The notes: generated from the letters alone by a model not told the origin. DNA of 64,000 nt from DATFVA01 sp963771705 (GCA_963771705.1 CAVYUP010000005.1:774324-838323); one strand, 5' to 3'. Positions 44,236-53,415 are shown, counted from the first letter of the stretch. A program made the numbers and translations.

Positions 44236-44685
44236 GTGAAACAGGAAAAAATGACGCGTTTTATCAGTACAGAAGACGCCGATAGAAAATGGTACATTGT
44301 GGACGCTACAGATCAGGTGCTGGGAAGACTAGCCACCAGCGTAGCAAGAATAATTCGTGGAAAGAACAAACCTATTTTTACCCCCAACGCAGATACCGGT
44401 GATTTTGTTGTAATAATCAATGCAGACAAGGTTAAAGTTACCGGAAAAAGAGAATTCCTTAAAACTTATTCTCATCACTCCGGTTATCCGGGCGGGTTAA
44501 AGACAAGGACATTTGAAGAGTTGATGGCTAAAAAACCTGAATTTGTTATTGAGAATGCTGTAAAAGGTATGCTCCCCAAAAACAGACTTGGAAGAAAGCT
44601 TATCAAGAAATTAAAAGTTTATGCCGGAGAGTCTCACCCCCACCAGGCTCAGAAACCTGAAACAATTAGTTTAACGGAGAAATAA
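44236..44685 (+). CDS. rplM: Ribosomal protein uL13
   Basis: 149 residues from GTG, with CGGAGGAAA just upstream. The family core is complete: DQVLGRLATSVARIIRGKNK, GDFVVIINADKVKVTGKR, YSHHSGYPGG and AVKGMLPKNRLGRK. It binds 23S rRNA early in 50S assembly. Its stop codon overlaps the rpsI start codon (TAATG), so the two are coupled as in most bacteria. Confidence 0.97.
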   Translation: MKQEKMTRFISTEDADRKWYIVDATDQVLGRLATSVARIIRGKNKPIFTPNADTGDFVVIINADKVKVTGKREFLKTYSHHSGYPGGLKTRTFEELMAKKPEFVIENAVKGMLPKNRLGRKLIKKLKVYAGESHPHQAQKPETISLTEK

Positions 44686-45071
44686 TGGCTGATACAATTT
44701 ACATCGGAAGAAGAAAAACATCGGTTGCCAGAGTAATTCTTAGAAACGGAAACGGTAAGATTACCGTTAACGGAAAAGAATTTGAACAGGCTTTCCCACA
44801 GCTGCTGAGCAGGGAAGATATTCTCAATCCTTTCAAGGTTACCGAAACAGTCGGAAGCTATGATGTACTGGTTAACGTTCAGGGCGGCGGTACCACGGGA
44901 CAGGCTCAGGCAATAAGACTTGGAATAGCAAGAGCATTAATAGAGATCAATCCCGATTTTCGTCCTGCGCTAAAGAAAGAAGGATTCTTAACCAGGGATC
45001 CGAGAATGGTTGAGCGTAAAAAATACGGAAGACCAAAAGCAAGAAAGAGATTCCAATTCTCTAAGAGATAA
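44685..45071 (+). CDS. rpsI: Ribosomal protein uS9
   Basis: 128 residues. The family signatures TIYIGRRKTSVARVILRNGN, the GGGTTGQAQAIRLGIARAL central loop and the basic C-terminal tail ending KKYGRPKARKRFQFSKR are intact; the final Lys-Arg reaches the P-site tRNA in the ribosome. It overlaps rplM by one base. The two genes form the conserved uL13-uS9 unit, followed 137 bases later by rpsB. Confidence 0.97.
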   Translation: MADTIYIGRRKTSVARVILRNGNGKITVNGKEFEQAFPQLLSREDILNPFKVTETVGSYDVLVNVQGGGTTGQAQAIRLGIARALIEINPDFRPALKKEGFLTRDPRMVERKKYGRPKARKRFQFSKR

Positions 45072-45125
45072 TTTTCTGACAGAATTTAATTAATCAATAA
45101 TAATCAATCATACTTTCTGATTTAC

Positions 45126-45203
45126 CTCCTGTGTCCCATTTGCAGGGATGAAGGGTGAAGACGACGAAAGTAGAAGTTCCCGGCAACGGGATAAAAACAG
45201 GAG
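45126..45203 (+). promoter_or_regulatory. Structured rpsB leader that pairs with the ribosome-binding site
   Basis: CTCCTGT (45126-45132) is the exact reverse complement of ACAGGAG (45197-45203), which contains the rpsB Shine-Dalgarno. Between them are two smaller hairpins: TCCC-loop-GGGA (45134-45148) and TCCCG-GCAA-CGGGA (45178-45191), the latter capped by a GNRA loop. The three stems form a three-way junction. The closing stem would hide the rpsB start, the usual design of an autoregulated ribosomal-protein leader; S2 controls rpsB-tsf in E. coli. The regulatory role here is inferred. Confidence 0.6.
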
Positions 45204-45208
45204 ACAAT

Positions 45209-45991
45209 ATGCAAAAGCTGGATCTAACACAGCTCATAGAAGCTGGTGCACACTTCGGACACTTAACACGCCGCTGGAATCCCAAAATGAAGCCTTATAT
45301 CTTCATGGAGAAGAACGGGATTCATATAATCGATCTGAAAAAAACCCAGAGTATGCTGATATCAGCAGCGGAAAACCTTTCACAGCTTGTAGGAGACGGA
45401 AAGAAAGTTCTTTTTGTCGGTACAAAGAAACAGGCAAAAAGCGTAATAGAAGGTGAAGCTAAACGCTGTGATATGAACTGGGTAAGTGAAAGATGGCTGG
45501 GCGGAATGCTCACTAATTTCTCTACCATCAGGAAGAGTGTAAAAAGACTTAACAATATAGAGAAACAGGAAACAGACGGTACTTTCGATAAGATTACAAA
45601 AAAAGAGAGGCTCTTCTTAACACGTGAAAAAGATAAGCTGAAAAAAGTACTTGAAGGCGTTGAATCGATGAACAGGCTGCCGGGTGCGCTTTTCGTTGTT
45701 GATATTAAGAAGGAATCGATTGCAGTGAAAGAGGCTCTTCGTCTCAACATTCCTGTATTCGCGATAGTTGATACCAACTGCGATCCCGACCCTATCAACT
45801 ACATAGTTCCCGCTAATGATGATGCTGTGAACACAATTGAACTTGTTGTAAAATTTATGGCCGACGCAGTTATAGAAGGCGTTGCCAAGGCTAAAGAACA
45901 GAAAGCAGAAGAAGCTGCTGAACGTGAAAGAGTTAAAAAGGAGAAAGAACAGGAAGCTTCCGTTGAAAAGGAAGCACCCGCTTCTGAATAA
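45209..45991 (+). CDS. rpsB: Ribosomal protein uS2
   Basis: 260 residues from ATG at 45209, which follows AGGAG by 5 bases; an upstream in-frame GTG at 45155 lies in the structured leader and was rejected. Family motifs: LIEAGAHFGHLTRRWNPKMK, NGIHIIDLKKTQ, FVGTKKQAKSVIEGEA, WLGGMLTNF, and PVFAIVDTNCDPDPINYIVPANDDA. The C-terminus adds a Lys/Glu-rich tail (about 235-260). It is the first gene of the rpsB-tsf unit. Confidence 0.97.
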   Translation: MQKLDLTQLIEAGAHFGHLTRRWNPKMKPYIFMEKNGIHIIDLKKTQSMLISAAENLSQLVGDGKKVLFVGTKKQAKSVIEGEAKRCDMNWVSERWLGGMLTNFSTIRKSVKRLNNIEKQETDGTFDKITKKERLFLTREKDKLKKVLEGVESMNRLPGALFVVDIKKESIAVKEALRLNIPVFAIVDTNCDPDPINYIVPANDDAVNTIELVVKFMADAVIEGVAKAKEQKAEEAAERERVKKEKEQEASVEKEAPASE

Positions 45992-46014
45992 TTTAATTGA
46001 AAAGGAATTTAGAA

Positions 46015-46872
46015 ATGACAGTTACTGCTCAACAGGTAAATGAATTAAGACAAAAAACCGGCTCCGGTATGATGGACTGTAAAAAGGCCCTGATTGAGGC
46101 GGAAGGCGATATGCAGAAGGCCATTGAAATCCTCAGGAAAAAAGGTCAGGCCGTAGCTTCAAAAAGAGCTGAGAAAACTGCCGGTGAAGGACTTGTATTA
46201 ACCAGGATAGCCGATGATAAAAAATCAGGAATAATCATAGAAGTTAACTGTGAGACTGATTTTGTGGCAAACAGCGAAGACTTTGTGAAATTCGCTAATA
46301 TGGCTGCCGATAAAAGCGCAGAGTTAATGCCAGCTTCTTCAGACGAACTTCTTGAAAAGAATTCTGATATAAAAAATACACTTAACGACGTTATGGGTAA
46401 GGTAGGCGAAAAGATTGAGATCTCGCGTCTTGCAGCCGAAAAAACTGATAACGGAGCTATTGTAGATTACATTCACCCGGGTTCAAAACTTGGTGTTATG
46501 GTTGTTTTCGATAATGCAGCCGATCATGCTGACGCTCTTGCAGGGCTTGGTAAAGATATCGCGATGCAGGTTGCCGCGATGAGGCCTCTCTGTGTATACA
46601 GGGAAGAAGTTCCGAAAGACCTTATTGAGAAAGAAGTAGAGATATATAAGGAAGTTGCCCGTAAAGAAGGCAAGCCTGAACAGATTCTTGAAAAGATAGC
46701 CCAGGGTAAGATGAATAAGTATTACCAGGAAAACTGTCTTTTTGAACAGGCTTATATTAAGGACAACTCGAAATCTGTAGGCGACTTACTGAAGGAATTC
46801 AATTCAAAGAATAATTCCGATGTAAAGATAGATCACTTCCGCAGATATCATCTGGGTGATGAGAACAAATAA
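46015..46872 (+). CDS. tsf: Elongation factor Ts
   Basis: 285 residues from ATG at 46015 (an upstream TTG at 45997 was rejected because the family begins at TVTAQQVNELRQKTG and AAGGAATTT precedes the ATG). EF-Ts motifs: TGSGMMDCKKALIEAEGDM (UBA-like domain), EVNCETDFVANSEDF and the dimerisation core near IHPGSKLGVMVVFD. It exchanges GDP on EF-Tu. It lies 23 bases after rpsB, and a strong terminator closes the unit. Confidence 0.97.
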   Translation: MTVTAQQVNELRQKTGSGMMDCKKALIEAEGDMQKAIEILRKKGQAVASKRAEKTAGEGLVLTRIADDKKSGIIIEVNCETDFVANSEDFVKFANMAADKSAELMPASSDELLEKNSDIKNTLNDVMGKVGEKIEISRLAAEKTDNGAIVDYIHPGSKLGVMVVFDNAADHADALAGLGKDIAMQVAAMRPLCVYREEVPKDLIEKEVEIYKEVARKEGKPEQILEKIAQGKMNKYYQENCLFEQAYIKDNSKSVGDLLKEFNSKNNSDVKIDHFRRYHLGDENK

Positions 46873-46890
46873 AATCAACTTAAAACTGAA

Positions 46891-46922
46891 AAGGTCTTAA
46901 ATTATTTAAGACCTTTTTTTTT
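46891..46922 (+). terminator. Terminator of rpsB-tsf
   Basis: AAGGTCTTAAA-TTA-TTTAAGACCTT followed by TTTTTTT, 18 bases after the tsf stop codon. A strong Rho-independent terminator. Confidence 0.92.
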
Positions 46923-46977
46923 ATATTTAAACCGGCATTAGCCGGCAATTCTCCAACATAATCTGAAAGTATCAACA

Positions 46978-47718
46978 GTGGCTAAGAAATTGAAATACAA
47001 GAGAATACTGCTTAAGCTCAGCGGTGAATCATTAATGGGTGCCAAAGGATTCGGTATAGATCATAATGTACTTGAGTTTTTTGCAGGAGAGATTGAGAAA
47101 GTACACAAAAAAGATGTTCAGCTCGGCATTGTTATAGGGGGCGGTAATATATACAGAGGACTAAGTGCCAGCGACCAGGGCATCGACAGGGTAACCGGCG
47201 ATCAGATGGGTATGCTTGCGACTATGATAAATTCGCTAGCACTGCAGAATGCGATTGAAAAAAGAGGAATTCAGACAAGGCTGATGAGTGCTATTAAAAT
47301 GGAGGAGATTGCCGAACCGTATATAAGGAGGAGAGCGATAAGGCACCTTGAAAAGGGGCGGGTTGTAATCTTAGGAGCGGGAACCGGCCATCCTTATTTT
47401 TCAACAGATACCGCTGCCTCCCTCCGCGCCATAGAAATTGAAGCTGATGTAATTGTGAAAGGCACGAGGGTTGACGGAGTTTTCAATGTCGACCCTGAAA
47501 AGCACACCGATGCCGTGAAATATGAAAACATTTCTTATCTTGATATATTGAAAAATAACCTTCGTGTTATGGATTTAACAGCCGTAAGTTTATGTCAGGA
47601 GAACAACCTTCCTATGGTAGTATTCAATATGGATATACCCGGGAACCTTGTTAAACTTGCGGAGGGAATTTCCGTCGGCACTTCAATCGATAACAATCAA
47701 CGAGCTGAAAAAAAATAA
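46978..47718 (+). CDS. pyrH: UMP kinase
   Basis: 246 residues from GTG. It phosphorylates UMP to UDP using ATP. Amino-acid-kinase-fold motifs: KRILLKLSGESLMGAKGFGID, GIVIGGGNIYRG, DQMGMLATMINSLALQNA and TGHPYFSTDTAASLRAIEIEA. Its own promoter is probably in the 105-base gap after tsf, since a terminator separates them. It is followed 14 bases later by frr, the usual pyrH-frr pair. Confidence 0.96.
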   Translation: MAKKLKYKRILLKLSGESLMGAKGFGIDHNVLEFFAGEIEKVHKKDVQLGIVIGGGNIYRGLSASDQGIDRVTGDQMGMLATMINSLALQNAIEKRGIQTRLMSAIKMEEIAEPYIRRRAIRHLEKGRVVILGAGTGHPYFSTDTAASLRAIEIEADVIVKGTRVDGVFNVDPEKHTDAVKYENISYLDILKNNLRVMDLTAVSLCQENNLPMVVFNMDIPGNLVKLAEGISVGTSIDNNQRAEKK

Positions 47719-47732
47719 ATTAAGAGGATACT

Positions 47733-48287
47733 ATGGAACAAATATTAAAAGATGCAAAGTCCAGAATGGATAAATCCATAGACGCCCTGAGAGGAGAGCT
47801 TTCAAAGATCAGATCCGGAAAAGCCACCACAGCGCTGCTGGACGGAATAAAGGTGGATTATTACGGGAATATGACTCCCGTAAACCAGGTTGGTAATCTG
47901 AATGTTCTGGATGCGCATACTCTCTCATTTACCCCCTGGGACAAATCCGTTTTAAATGCAGTTGACAGAGCTATCATGGAAGCGAACATCGGTCTGAACC
48001 CGGTAAGCGATGGAACGAACCTCAAAATACCGATTCCTCCTCTTAACGAAGAGAGAAGGAGGGAACTTGTAAAGCTGGTGAAGAAATTCGGTGAAGATAT
48101 GAAGATTGCTATAAGGAATGTGAGGCGTGATGCAAATGATCACCTCAAAAGAGAAGAGAAAGACAAGAAGATTTCAGAAGATCAGCTGAAAGACGCGGAA
48201 GACAGAACGCAGAAACTGACAGATGAACATATAAAGATGATCGATGATATATTAAAGCATAAAGAGCAGGAAATAATGGAGGTTTGA
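47733..48287 (+). CDS. frr: Ribosome recycling factor
   Basis: 184 residues, the usual length. Family motifs: SRMDKSIDALRGELSKIRSG, DGIKVDYYGNMTPVNQVGN, WDKSVLNAVDRAI and LNEERRRELVKLVKKFGED...NVRRDAND. It frees ribosomes from mRNA after termination together with EF-G. AGAGGA precedes the ATG. A GC-rich terminator lies 23 bases downstream. Confidence 0.97.
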   Translation: MEQILKDAKSRMDKSIDALRGELSKIRSGKATTALLDGIKVDYYGNMTPVNQVGNLNVLDAHTLSFTPWDKSVLNAVDRAIMEANIGLNPVSDGTNLKIPIPPLNEERRRELVKLVKKFGEDMKIAIRNVRRDANDHLKREEKDKKISEDQLKDAEDRTQKLTDEHIKMIDDILKHKEQEIMEV

Positions 48288-48310
48288 CAGCTTTTAGAAT
48301 TTCGATTAAG

Positions 48311-48334
48311 ACCCGGCACAGACCGGGTTTTTTA
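48311..48334 (+). terminator. Terminator of pyrH-frr
   Basis: ACCCGG-CACAGA-CCGGGT followed by TTTTTT, 23 bases after frr. Confidence 0.88.
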
Positions 48335-48471
48335 TTACTATACTCCATCTATATTACTTCTATTATTCCCCTGTTTGGTCAAGATGCTTTATTTATGCAA
48401 AATATTATTCTTTTTTTAACTAAATTTTAACATCTGATAGTTCAAGATATTGAAGAACAGCCCTGTTTTTA

Positions 48472-49164
48472 ATGAAATCTAAAATTCCTGAAAATGTAAA
48501 TAAGCTGGTATCACTCCTCAAAAGATTATTCAATCCCTCGATTCTGAAAAGCGCACTTTTTTTCAGCGGGGGAATAATCCTGTTTATTTTTGGAGTGATC
48601 GTATACGGAATAATCCTCAACCTGAGGGAAGTACCGCTTCAGGAAGCTATGACCGAAAAGGGATTTACAAAGCTCCATAACCCGAACATACTTATAAAGA
48701 GAAATGATTATACCCTGAATCTTTATGAAGACACAACATTAATAAAAAGCTATCATGCCAGTTTCGGTAAGAACGTTCACAATCCGAAAATGCTGGCTGA
48801 TGATTTCTCGACACCGGTAGGCTCATACCAGATATGCAATATTGATAAAGACCATAAATACTATATCAAATTAAAGTTAAATTATCCTAATATTAATGAC
48901 ATAACAGAGGCTTTAAGAAAAAACCTGATTACGCAGCAGGAATTCGATCAGCTGAAATTTGAATTTTATTACGAGGGTTGTCCCAAACTTGAAACTCCGC
49001 TGGGGAACGACGTCAGTATTCACGGAATAGGCGAATACGATTTCTTTTTCAAAAACCTGCCTTTTGTTTTCAACTGGACAGACGGATCAGTAGCAGTAAG
49101 CAATGAAGATATTTACGAACTATACACAGTAGTATCGAAAGGAACAAAAGTTGTCATTCAATAA
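48472..49164 (+). CDS. YkuD-fold (L,D-transpeptidase-like) protein with Ser in place of the catalytic Cys
   Basis: 230 residues. One membrane segment (about 27-50, SALFFSGGIILFIFGVIVYG) anchors a periplasmic YkuD domain. The fold motifs are present: FSTPVGSYQI, VSIHGIG (His184) and NWTDGSVAVSNEDI. In active enzymes the last motif is xxxGCxxxSNxD with a nucleophilic Cys; here the codon is TCA and the residue is Ser206. Either the protein has lost cross-linking activity or it uses Ser. The stop overlaps the start of the next gene by 14 bases. Confidence 0.8.
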   Translation: MKSKIPENVNKLVSLLKRLFNPSILKSALFFSGGIILFIFGVIVYGIILNLREVPLQEAMTEKGFTKLHNPNILIKRNDYTLNLYEDTTLIKSYHASFGKNVHNPKMLADDFSTPVGSYQICNIDKDHKYYIKLKLNYPNINDITEALRKNLITQQEFDQLKFEFYYEGCPKLETPLGNDVSIHGIGEYDFFFKNLPFVFNWTDGSVAVSNEDIYELYTVVSKGTKVVIQ

Positions 49165-49768
49165 AACGTATTACCTTGCCTTCATTATTCTTTCCCTGAT
49201 TTTCTTTTCGTGCAATGAAAAGAAGAAAGAGATTCCTGAGAACCAGGCCAATATTAATACTCCAGAAGCAGCTCTAAAGGAAGCCCGCAGAGTGCTAGGG
49301 AACGATGTTCAGGTTACTATTGCCGGTCATTTTGACCAGGATACCACAAAAGAATTCACCGCGGGAACCGAAATAAACAAACCTGATGAATGGGGAATAA
49401 GGTTTTATCTGTTAAAGCAGAATGGATTAGAATTTGCGGCAGCGGACAGCACCGGGCTGCTTGAAGGTTCGTTCACGGATGCACTGGTAAGGAAAGAAAA
49501 ACTCCCTTCAAGTGATTATGATATGATATATTATAATTCGCTTGACTACTACCTGGGAAGCGGCGGTGGTGAAGTATTTGCCTACCTAGTTGATTTCAAC
49601 GGGAACAGAACTTATTCTGCTCACCTTTTTACAGAGAAAGGAAGCAGGATATCACTTTTTATGTCGGACAATACAACACCAGAAGTAAAAAACTATTTCC
49701 TTAGTGTGTTTAAAAAGGATTACCCTGATTTGAGGATAGTGGATAAAGATATCAACCTGGATGAATAA
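49151..49768 (+). CDS. Lipoprotein of unknown function
   Basis: 205 residues from TTG, overlapping the end of the YkuD-fold gene by 14 bases. The signal peptide ends LIFFSC (Cys21). A helical segment (TPEAALKEARRVLG) and a beta-rich domain with acidic loops follow (VQVTIAGHFDQDTTKEFTAG, SLDYYLGSGGGEVFAYLVDF). No family is recognised. Translational coupling to a YkuD-fold protein suggests a shared envelope role. A short spacer of 32 bases leads to the Omp85 gene, so all three may be one transcript. Confidence 0.7.
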   Translation: MSFNKTYYLAFIILSLIFFSCNEKKKEIPENQANINTPEAALKEARRVLGNDVQVTIAGHFDQDTTKEFTAGTEINKPDEWGIRFYLLKQNGLEFAAADSTGLLEGSFTDALVRKEKLPSSDYDMIYYNSLDYYLGSGGGEVFAYLVDFNGNRTYSAHLFTEKGSRISLFMSDNTTPEVKNYFLSVFKKDYPDLRIVDKDINLDE

Positions 49769-49800
49769 ATCATTCGATATTTATATCAGAACAATTAGCG

Positions 49801-51798
49801 ATGACAAAACTTATCTCAATAATTTTACTTTTAGCTGCAGCAACCGCATTCGCGCAGGAAAATACCCGTTACGAACTGCAGCAAATAAATTTTAAGGGGA
49901 ATAATGTCATCTCCTCTTCACAATTAAGCAGCGTAATTCTCTCAAAAGAAACACCATGGTGGTTCTGGAAATTTCTGAATTCGTTTACCAGTCTGGGGAG
50001 CGAGCCAGTATACTTTGACTCATCCAACATTCCCATAGATATAAAGGCATTAAGGGCATATTATAAAGCCAACGGTTTTTTTGAAGCAACATTTAAGTCC
50101 AATTATGATGTAGATACAACCGACAAGGAGGTAACGCTTACCTATACTATTAATGAAGGCGACGCGGATAATTACGGGACGATAAACATGAAAGGTCTGT
50201 CTAAAGTGCCCGATCTTACAATGAAGAAGTTCCGCGACGAGATAAAATTTGATTCATCCAACAGGTACATACAGAGCGTTGTACAGAATAAGATTCAGTC
50301 GGGCGTATCTGTTCTTCTGGATAACGGGTTTATGTTCGCACAGTTCGACAGTACAATAGTAACGGCCGATACTGTTGCCGACAGGGCTGACATGGATCTA
50401 TATTTTACCACCGGCAAAGAATATCGTATAGACACGGTAAAGGTTACAACTTCAGGAGACGGGGCTCCTTATGTGAAGGAAAGTATGTTAAGGGATATAA
50501 GCGACATCAGAAGCGGTGATCTGTACAACCTGGATAAATTGAAGCAGAGCCAGCAGCGCCTGTTCAGGACAGGCCTGTTTAATTCGATAGTTCTTACTGG
50601 AGTGGAAGAGGATACCACTGATTCAAAGGTCCCCATTAAACTTGAGGCAAATATCGGAAAGCTTAACGAGCTTTCGCCGGAAATTATCGTCAACAACCAG
50701 CAGAGCGCGCTGAATGCAGGTCTGGGTTTATCCTATACCAGGAGAAATTTTTTCGGCAAGGCACGTAAGCTGACTGTAAGTACCTCCTTTGGTGTGCAGG
50801 ACATTTTCAATGTCGATTACGGAAGTCTGTTAAAGAAGTTCTCGTTCCGCGATACAACCCTGCTGGGATATCTTGATGCAAGAATAACCCTTGAACAGCC
50901 TTACCTGTTCAGCAAACCGATTTTCGGAACCTGGGAGAACTATGCTACTATAAATAAGCAGACCCGTTATAACAATACCGTTTACGGTTCAAAGATCACC
51001 TTCGATTTTGAACTGCCAAAATTTACGATAATAAATTTTCTTAGTTCCTATTATAACGTAGAGCAGAGCAACGAAGTATACCGCACAAATAATGACAGCC
51101 TTTCAAGGAAGCTGCTCTCAATTATCGGCGCGGATTTTGGGAGATCAACCACGAATGATATTCTGTTCCCGACGGAAGGCTATGTAATATCCATCCTCTT
51201 TGAAGAGGCAAATGCTCTCCCATATGTGATAGGCAAATTAAGTCACGATGAGTTTAATGGTTCATTGTTCTATAAGCTCGCGCTTAACTCAACCTATTAT
51301 CTGGCCCTCAACCAGAGGAAGATGTCGGTTTTTGCAACCAAGTTTAAGGTGGGATTTATACAGATATATTACGGTGATTATGCCGGACTTCCCCTGAACA
51401 GGACTTTCTACGCGGGAGGGAGCAATTCTGTGCGAGGCTGGCGTTCTAACGAGCTGGTGCCGCAGAACGCGACTACGGTTTACGGCATAAACGGTGTAAA
51501 CGTAAAAGGAGGAACTTTCCTGATGGAAGGATCGTTCGAATGGAGATATAAAATTGTACAGAGCTTTGGAACCGCAATGTTTTTCGATTACGGCAATACC
51601 TGGATAGGCTATAACAAATTCAGGTATGATCAGCTTGCGTTATCGCCGGGACTCGGGTTCAGGTATTATTCATCAGTAGCACCTTTCCGTCTTGATTTCG
51701 CCTTTAAGCTTTACAATCCCGATGATAAAACCTGGGTATTCAATAAAAATTTCTGGAATAACATTGTATTTCATTTCGGCATAGGTGAAGCGTTTTAG
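49801..51798 (+). CDS. Omp85-family outer-membrane protein (BamA/TamA-like)
   Basis: 665 residues. A signal peptide (about 1-19, ATAFAQ) precedes about three POTRA domains (YELQQINFKGNNVISSSQLS; NYGTINMKGLSKVPDLTMKK; YRIDTVKVTTSGDG...GDLYNLDKLKQSQQRLFRTGLF) and a 16-strand barrel with the L6 motif GGSNSVRGWRS and a C-terminal FHFGIGEAF strand ending in Phe. BamA usually has five POTRA domains; three or fewer suggests TamA or another Omp85 branch. It inserts or exports proteins across the outer membrane, fitting the nearby periplasmic folding genes. Confidence 0.9.
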   Translation: MTKLISIILLLAAATAFAQENTRYELQQINFKGNNVISSSQLSSVILSKETPWWFWKFLNSFTSLGSEPVYFDSSNIPIDIKALRAYYKANGFFEATFKSNYDVDTTDKEVTLTYTINEGDADNYGTINMKGLSKVPDLTMKKFRDEIKFDSSNRYIQSVVQNKIQSGVSVLLDNGFMFAQFDSTIVTADTVADRADMDLYFTTGKEYRIDTVKVTTSGDGAPYVKESMLRDISDIRSGDLYNLDKLKQSQQRLFRTGLFNSIVLTGVEEDTTDSKVPIKLEANIGKLNELSPEIIVNNQQSALNAGLGLSYTRRNFFGKARKLTVSTSFGVQDIFNVDYGSLLKKFSFRDTTLLGYLDARITLEQPYLFSKPIFGTWENYATINKQTRYNNTVYGSKITFDFELPKFTIINFLSSYYNVEQSNEVYRTNNDSLSRKLLSIIGADFGRSTTNDILFPTEGYVISILFEEANALPYVIGKLSHDEFNGSLFYKLALNSTYYLALNQRKMSVFATKFKVGFIQIYYGDYAGLPLNRTFYAGGSNSVRGWRSNELVPQNATTVYGINGVNVKGGTFLMEGSFEWRYKIVQSFGTAMFFDYGNTWIGYNKFRYDQLALSPGLGFRYYSSVAPFRLDFAFKLYNPDDKTWVFNKNFWNNIVFHFGIGEAF

Positions 51799-51808
51799 AT
51801 TTAAGGCC

Positions 51809-51832
51809 GCGGATTTAATATAGAAAATCCGC
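51809..51832. other. Hairpin after the Omp85 gene
   Basis: GCGGATTT and AAATCCGC form an 8-bp stem 10 bases past the stop codon, without a T run. A possible terminator or transcript-end stabiliser. Confidence 0.4.
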
Positions 51833-51963
51833 AGACTCCTTCTGGATTTATCGCCGCCGCCTGCTTTCCGCTAACATCAACCCAAGTCCGCAGATTGACG
51901 AAATGTTTTGATTACCGTCCTGAAAATCGCTATTTTTAACATTCTTTTTTAAAGGTATTCTTA

Positions 51964-52839
51964 ATGATCTCAAGCATGACCGGCTACGGAAAAGGTGCAG
52001 CTGAAAACAGTAATTTCTCAGTTGAACTGGAAGTAAAAAGCGTTAACAGCAGGTTTCTGGACATTTATCTCAGGCTTCCAAACTCTCTTATGAACCGTGA
52101 GTACGAAATAAGGGAGATTATTAAAGCGAATGTAAGCCGCGGTAAACTTTCAGTTATACTTAATTTAAAGAATACAGGTGCTGCCAATGGAGTTCCCTCT
52201 ATAGATAAGGACAAGCTAAAGGCTTACCTGGCTGTGCTTAAAGAGGTAAAGAAGGTATCCAAAATAACGGAAAAACTAAAACTTGAGCATCTGCTGTACA
52301 ACAGGGAACTGTTCCTTCAGAGCGATAAAGAATACGACGAAGAAGTTTTCAAGCTGATAAAGAAGGCGCTTGAAGCCGCACTGAATCAGCTGAAGAAGAT
52401 GAGACGGAATGAAGGGAAAGAACTTGCAAAGGATCTGAAAAGAAGGCTGGAAACCATAGAAACCAAAGTGACTGAAATTCAGCAGGAGTCAGGACACAGC
52501 GTAAACGAATATTTCGATAAGCTTAAAGAGAGGATGAAGTCGCTGATTGAGGATGTAACTTCATACTCCGACAGGCTGGAGATGGAGCTGGCCCTGATCG
52601 CTGACAAATCAGAAATAACTGAAGAATGCGTGAGGCTGAGGAGTCACCTCAAATTCTTCCTGGAAAGCATGGAAAAGGATGAAGAACCGGGCAGAAAGCT
52701 GAATTTTCTCTGCCAGGAAATGAACCGAGAAGCGAACACTATTTCAGCAAAAACCATCTCTACATCAATTACCCACAACTCTGTTCTTGTAAAAGAAGAA
52801 ATTGAAAAGATTCGCGAACAGATTCAAAACATCGAGTGA
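51964..52839 (+). CDS. YicC/YloC-family endoribonuclease
   Basis: 291 residues. The family start MISSMTGYGKGAAE...VELEVKSVNSRFLDIYLRLP and the C-terminal DUF1732-type block EKDEEPGRKLNFLCQEMNREANTISAK are both intact. YicC proteins were recently shown to be endoribonucleases acting on small RNAs. It is followed 3 bases later by gmk, a widespread gene pair. Confidence 0.95.
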   Translation: MISSMTGYGKGAAENSNFSVELEVKSVNSRFLDIYLRLPNSLMNREYEIREIIKANVSRGKLSVILNLKNTGAANGVPSIDKDKLKAYLAVLKEVKKVSKITEKLKLEHLLYNRELFLQSDKEYDEEVFKLIKKALEAALNQLKKMRRNEGKELAKDLKRRLETIETKVTEIQQESGHSVNEYFDKLKERMKSLIEDVTSYSDRLEMELALIADKSEITEECVRLRSHLKFFLESMEKDEEPGRKLNFLCQEMNREANTISAKTISTSITHNSVLVKEEIEKIREQIQNIE

Positions 52840-52842
52840 TAT

Positions 52843-53415
52843 TTGAGTTCAAAAGGTATTTTATTTATTGTTGCCGCACCCAGCGGCACCGGAAAAACGA
52901 CTATTGTCAGGCGAATTCTTAAGGAATTCCCGGAAATCATATTCTCCGTATCCGCAACTACAAGGAAAAAAAGAGTAAATGAAAATGACGGAACGGACTA
53001 CTTTTTCCTTACTGAAGATGAGTTTAAGAAAAAGATTGAAAATGACGAATTTGCCGAATGGGAAAAATTTTACGATTATTACTATGGTACTCTCAGGAGT
53101 TACCTGGATGCTAATCTTGCTGAAGGAAAGAGTGTTCTTTTAGAAATTGACGTAAAAGGCGCCCTTAGAATAAAAGAAATTTATCCTGATGCTGTTTTGA
53201 TCTACATTCTACCTCCGAGCTTTGAAGAACTGGTAAACCGGCTTAAAAACCGGCAGACGGAGGATGAAACAGATCTTAAAAAGAGGATTGAGAGAGCGCA
53301 AATGGAATTGAGACTTAAGGATAATTTTGATTATTTTATACATAACGTTGAGATTGAACAAGCAGTTTCGGATATAAAAAGTTTAATAGAAAATATAATG
53401 AAGGAGAAAAAGTAA
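52843..53415 (+). CDS. gmk: Guanylate kinase
   Basis: 190 residues from TTG. It phosphorylates GMP to GDP. P-loop APSGTGKTT (Ala where most have Gly), the GMP-binding SATTRKKRVNENDGTDYFFL, GTLRSYLDANLAEGKSVLLEIDVKGA and the lid region RLKNRQTEDETDLKKRIERA match the family. It follows yicC by 3 bases and precedes rpoZ with no gap. Confidence 0.95.
   Translation: MSSKGILFIVAAPSGTGKTTIVRRILKEFPEIIFSVSATTRKKRVNENDGTDYFFLTEDEFKKKIENDEFAEWEKFYDYYYGTLRSYLDANLAEGKSVLLEIDVKGALRIKEIYPDAVLIYILPPSFEELVNRLKNRQTEDETDLKKRIERAQMELRLKDNFDYFIHNVEIEQAVSDIKSLIENIMKEKK

Noticed and set aside
45155..45208. An upstream GTG as the rpsB start
   Set aside because: It lies inside the structured leader, lacks a Shine-Dalgarno and would add residues absent from S2 proteins; ATG 45209 has AGGAG at the right distance.
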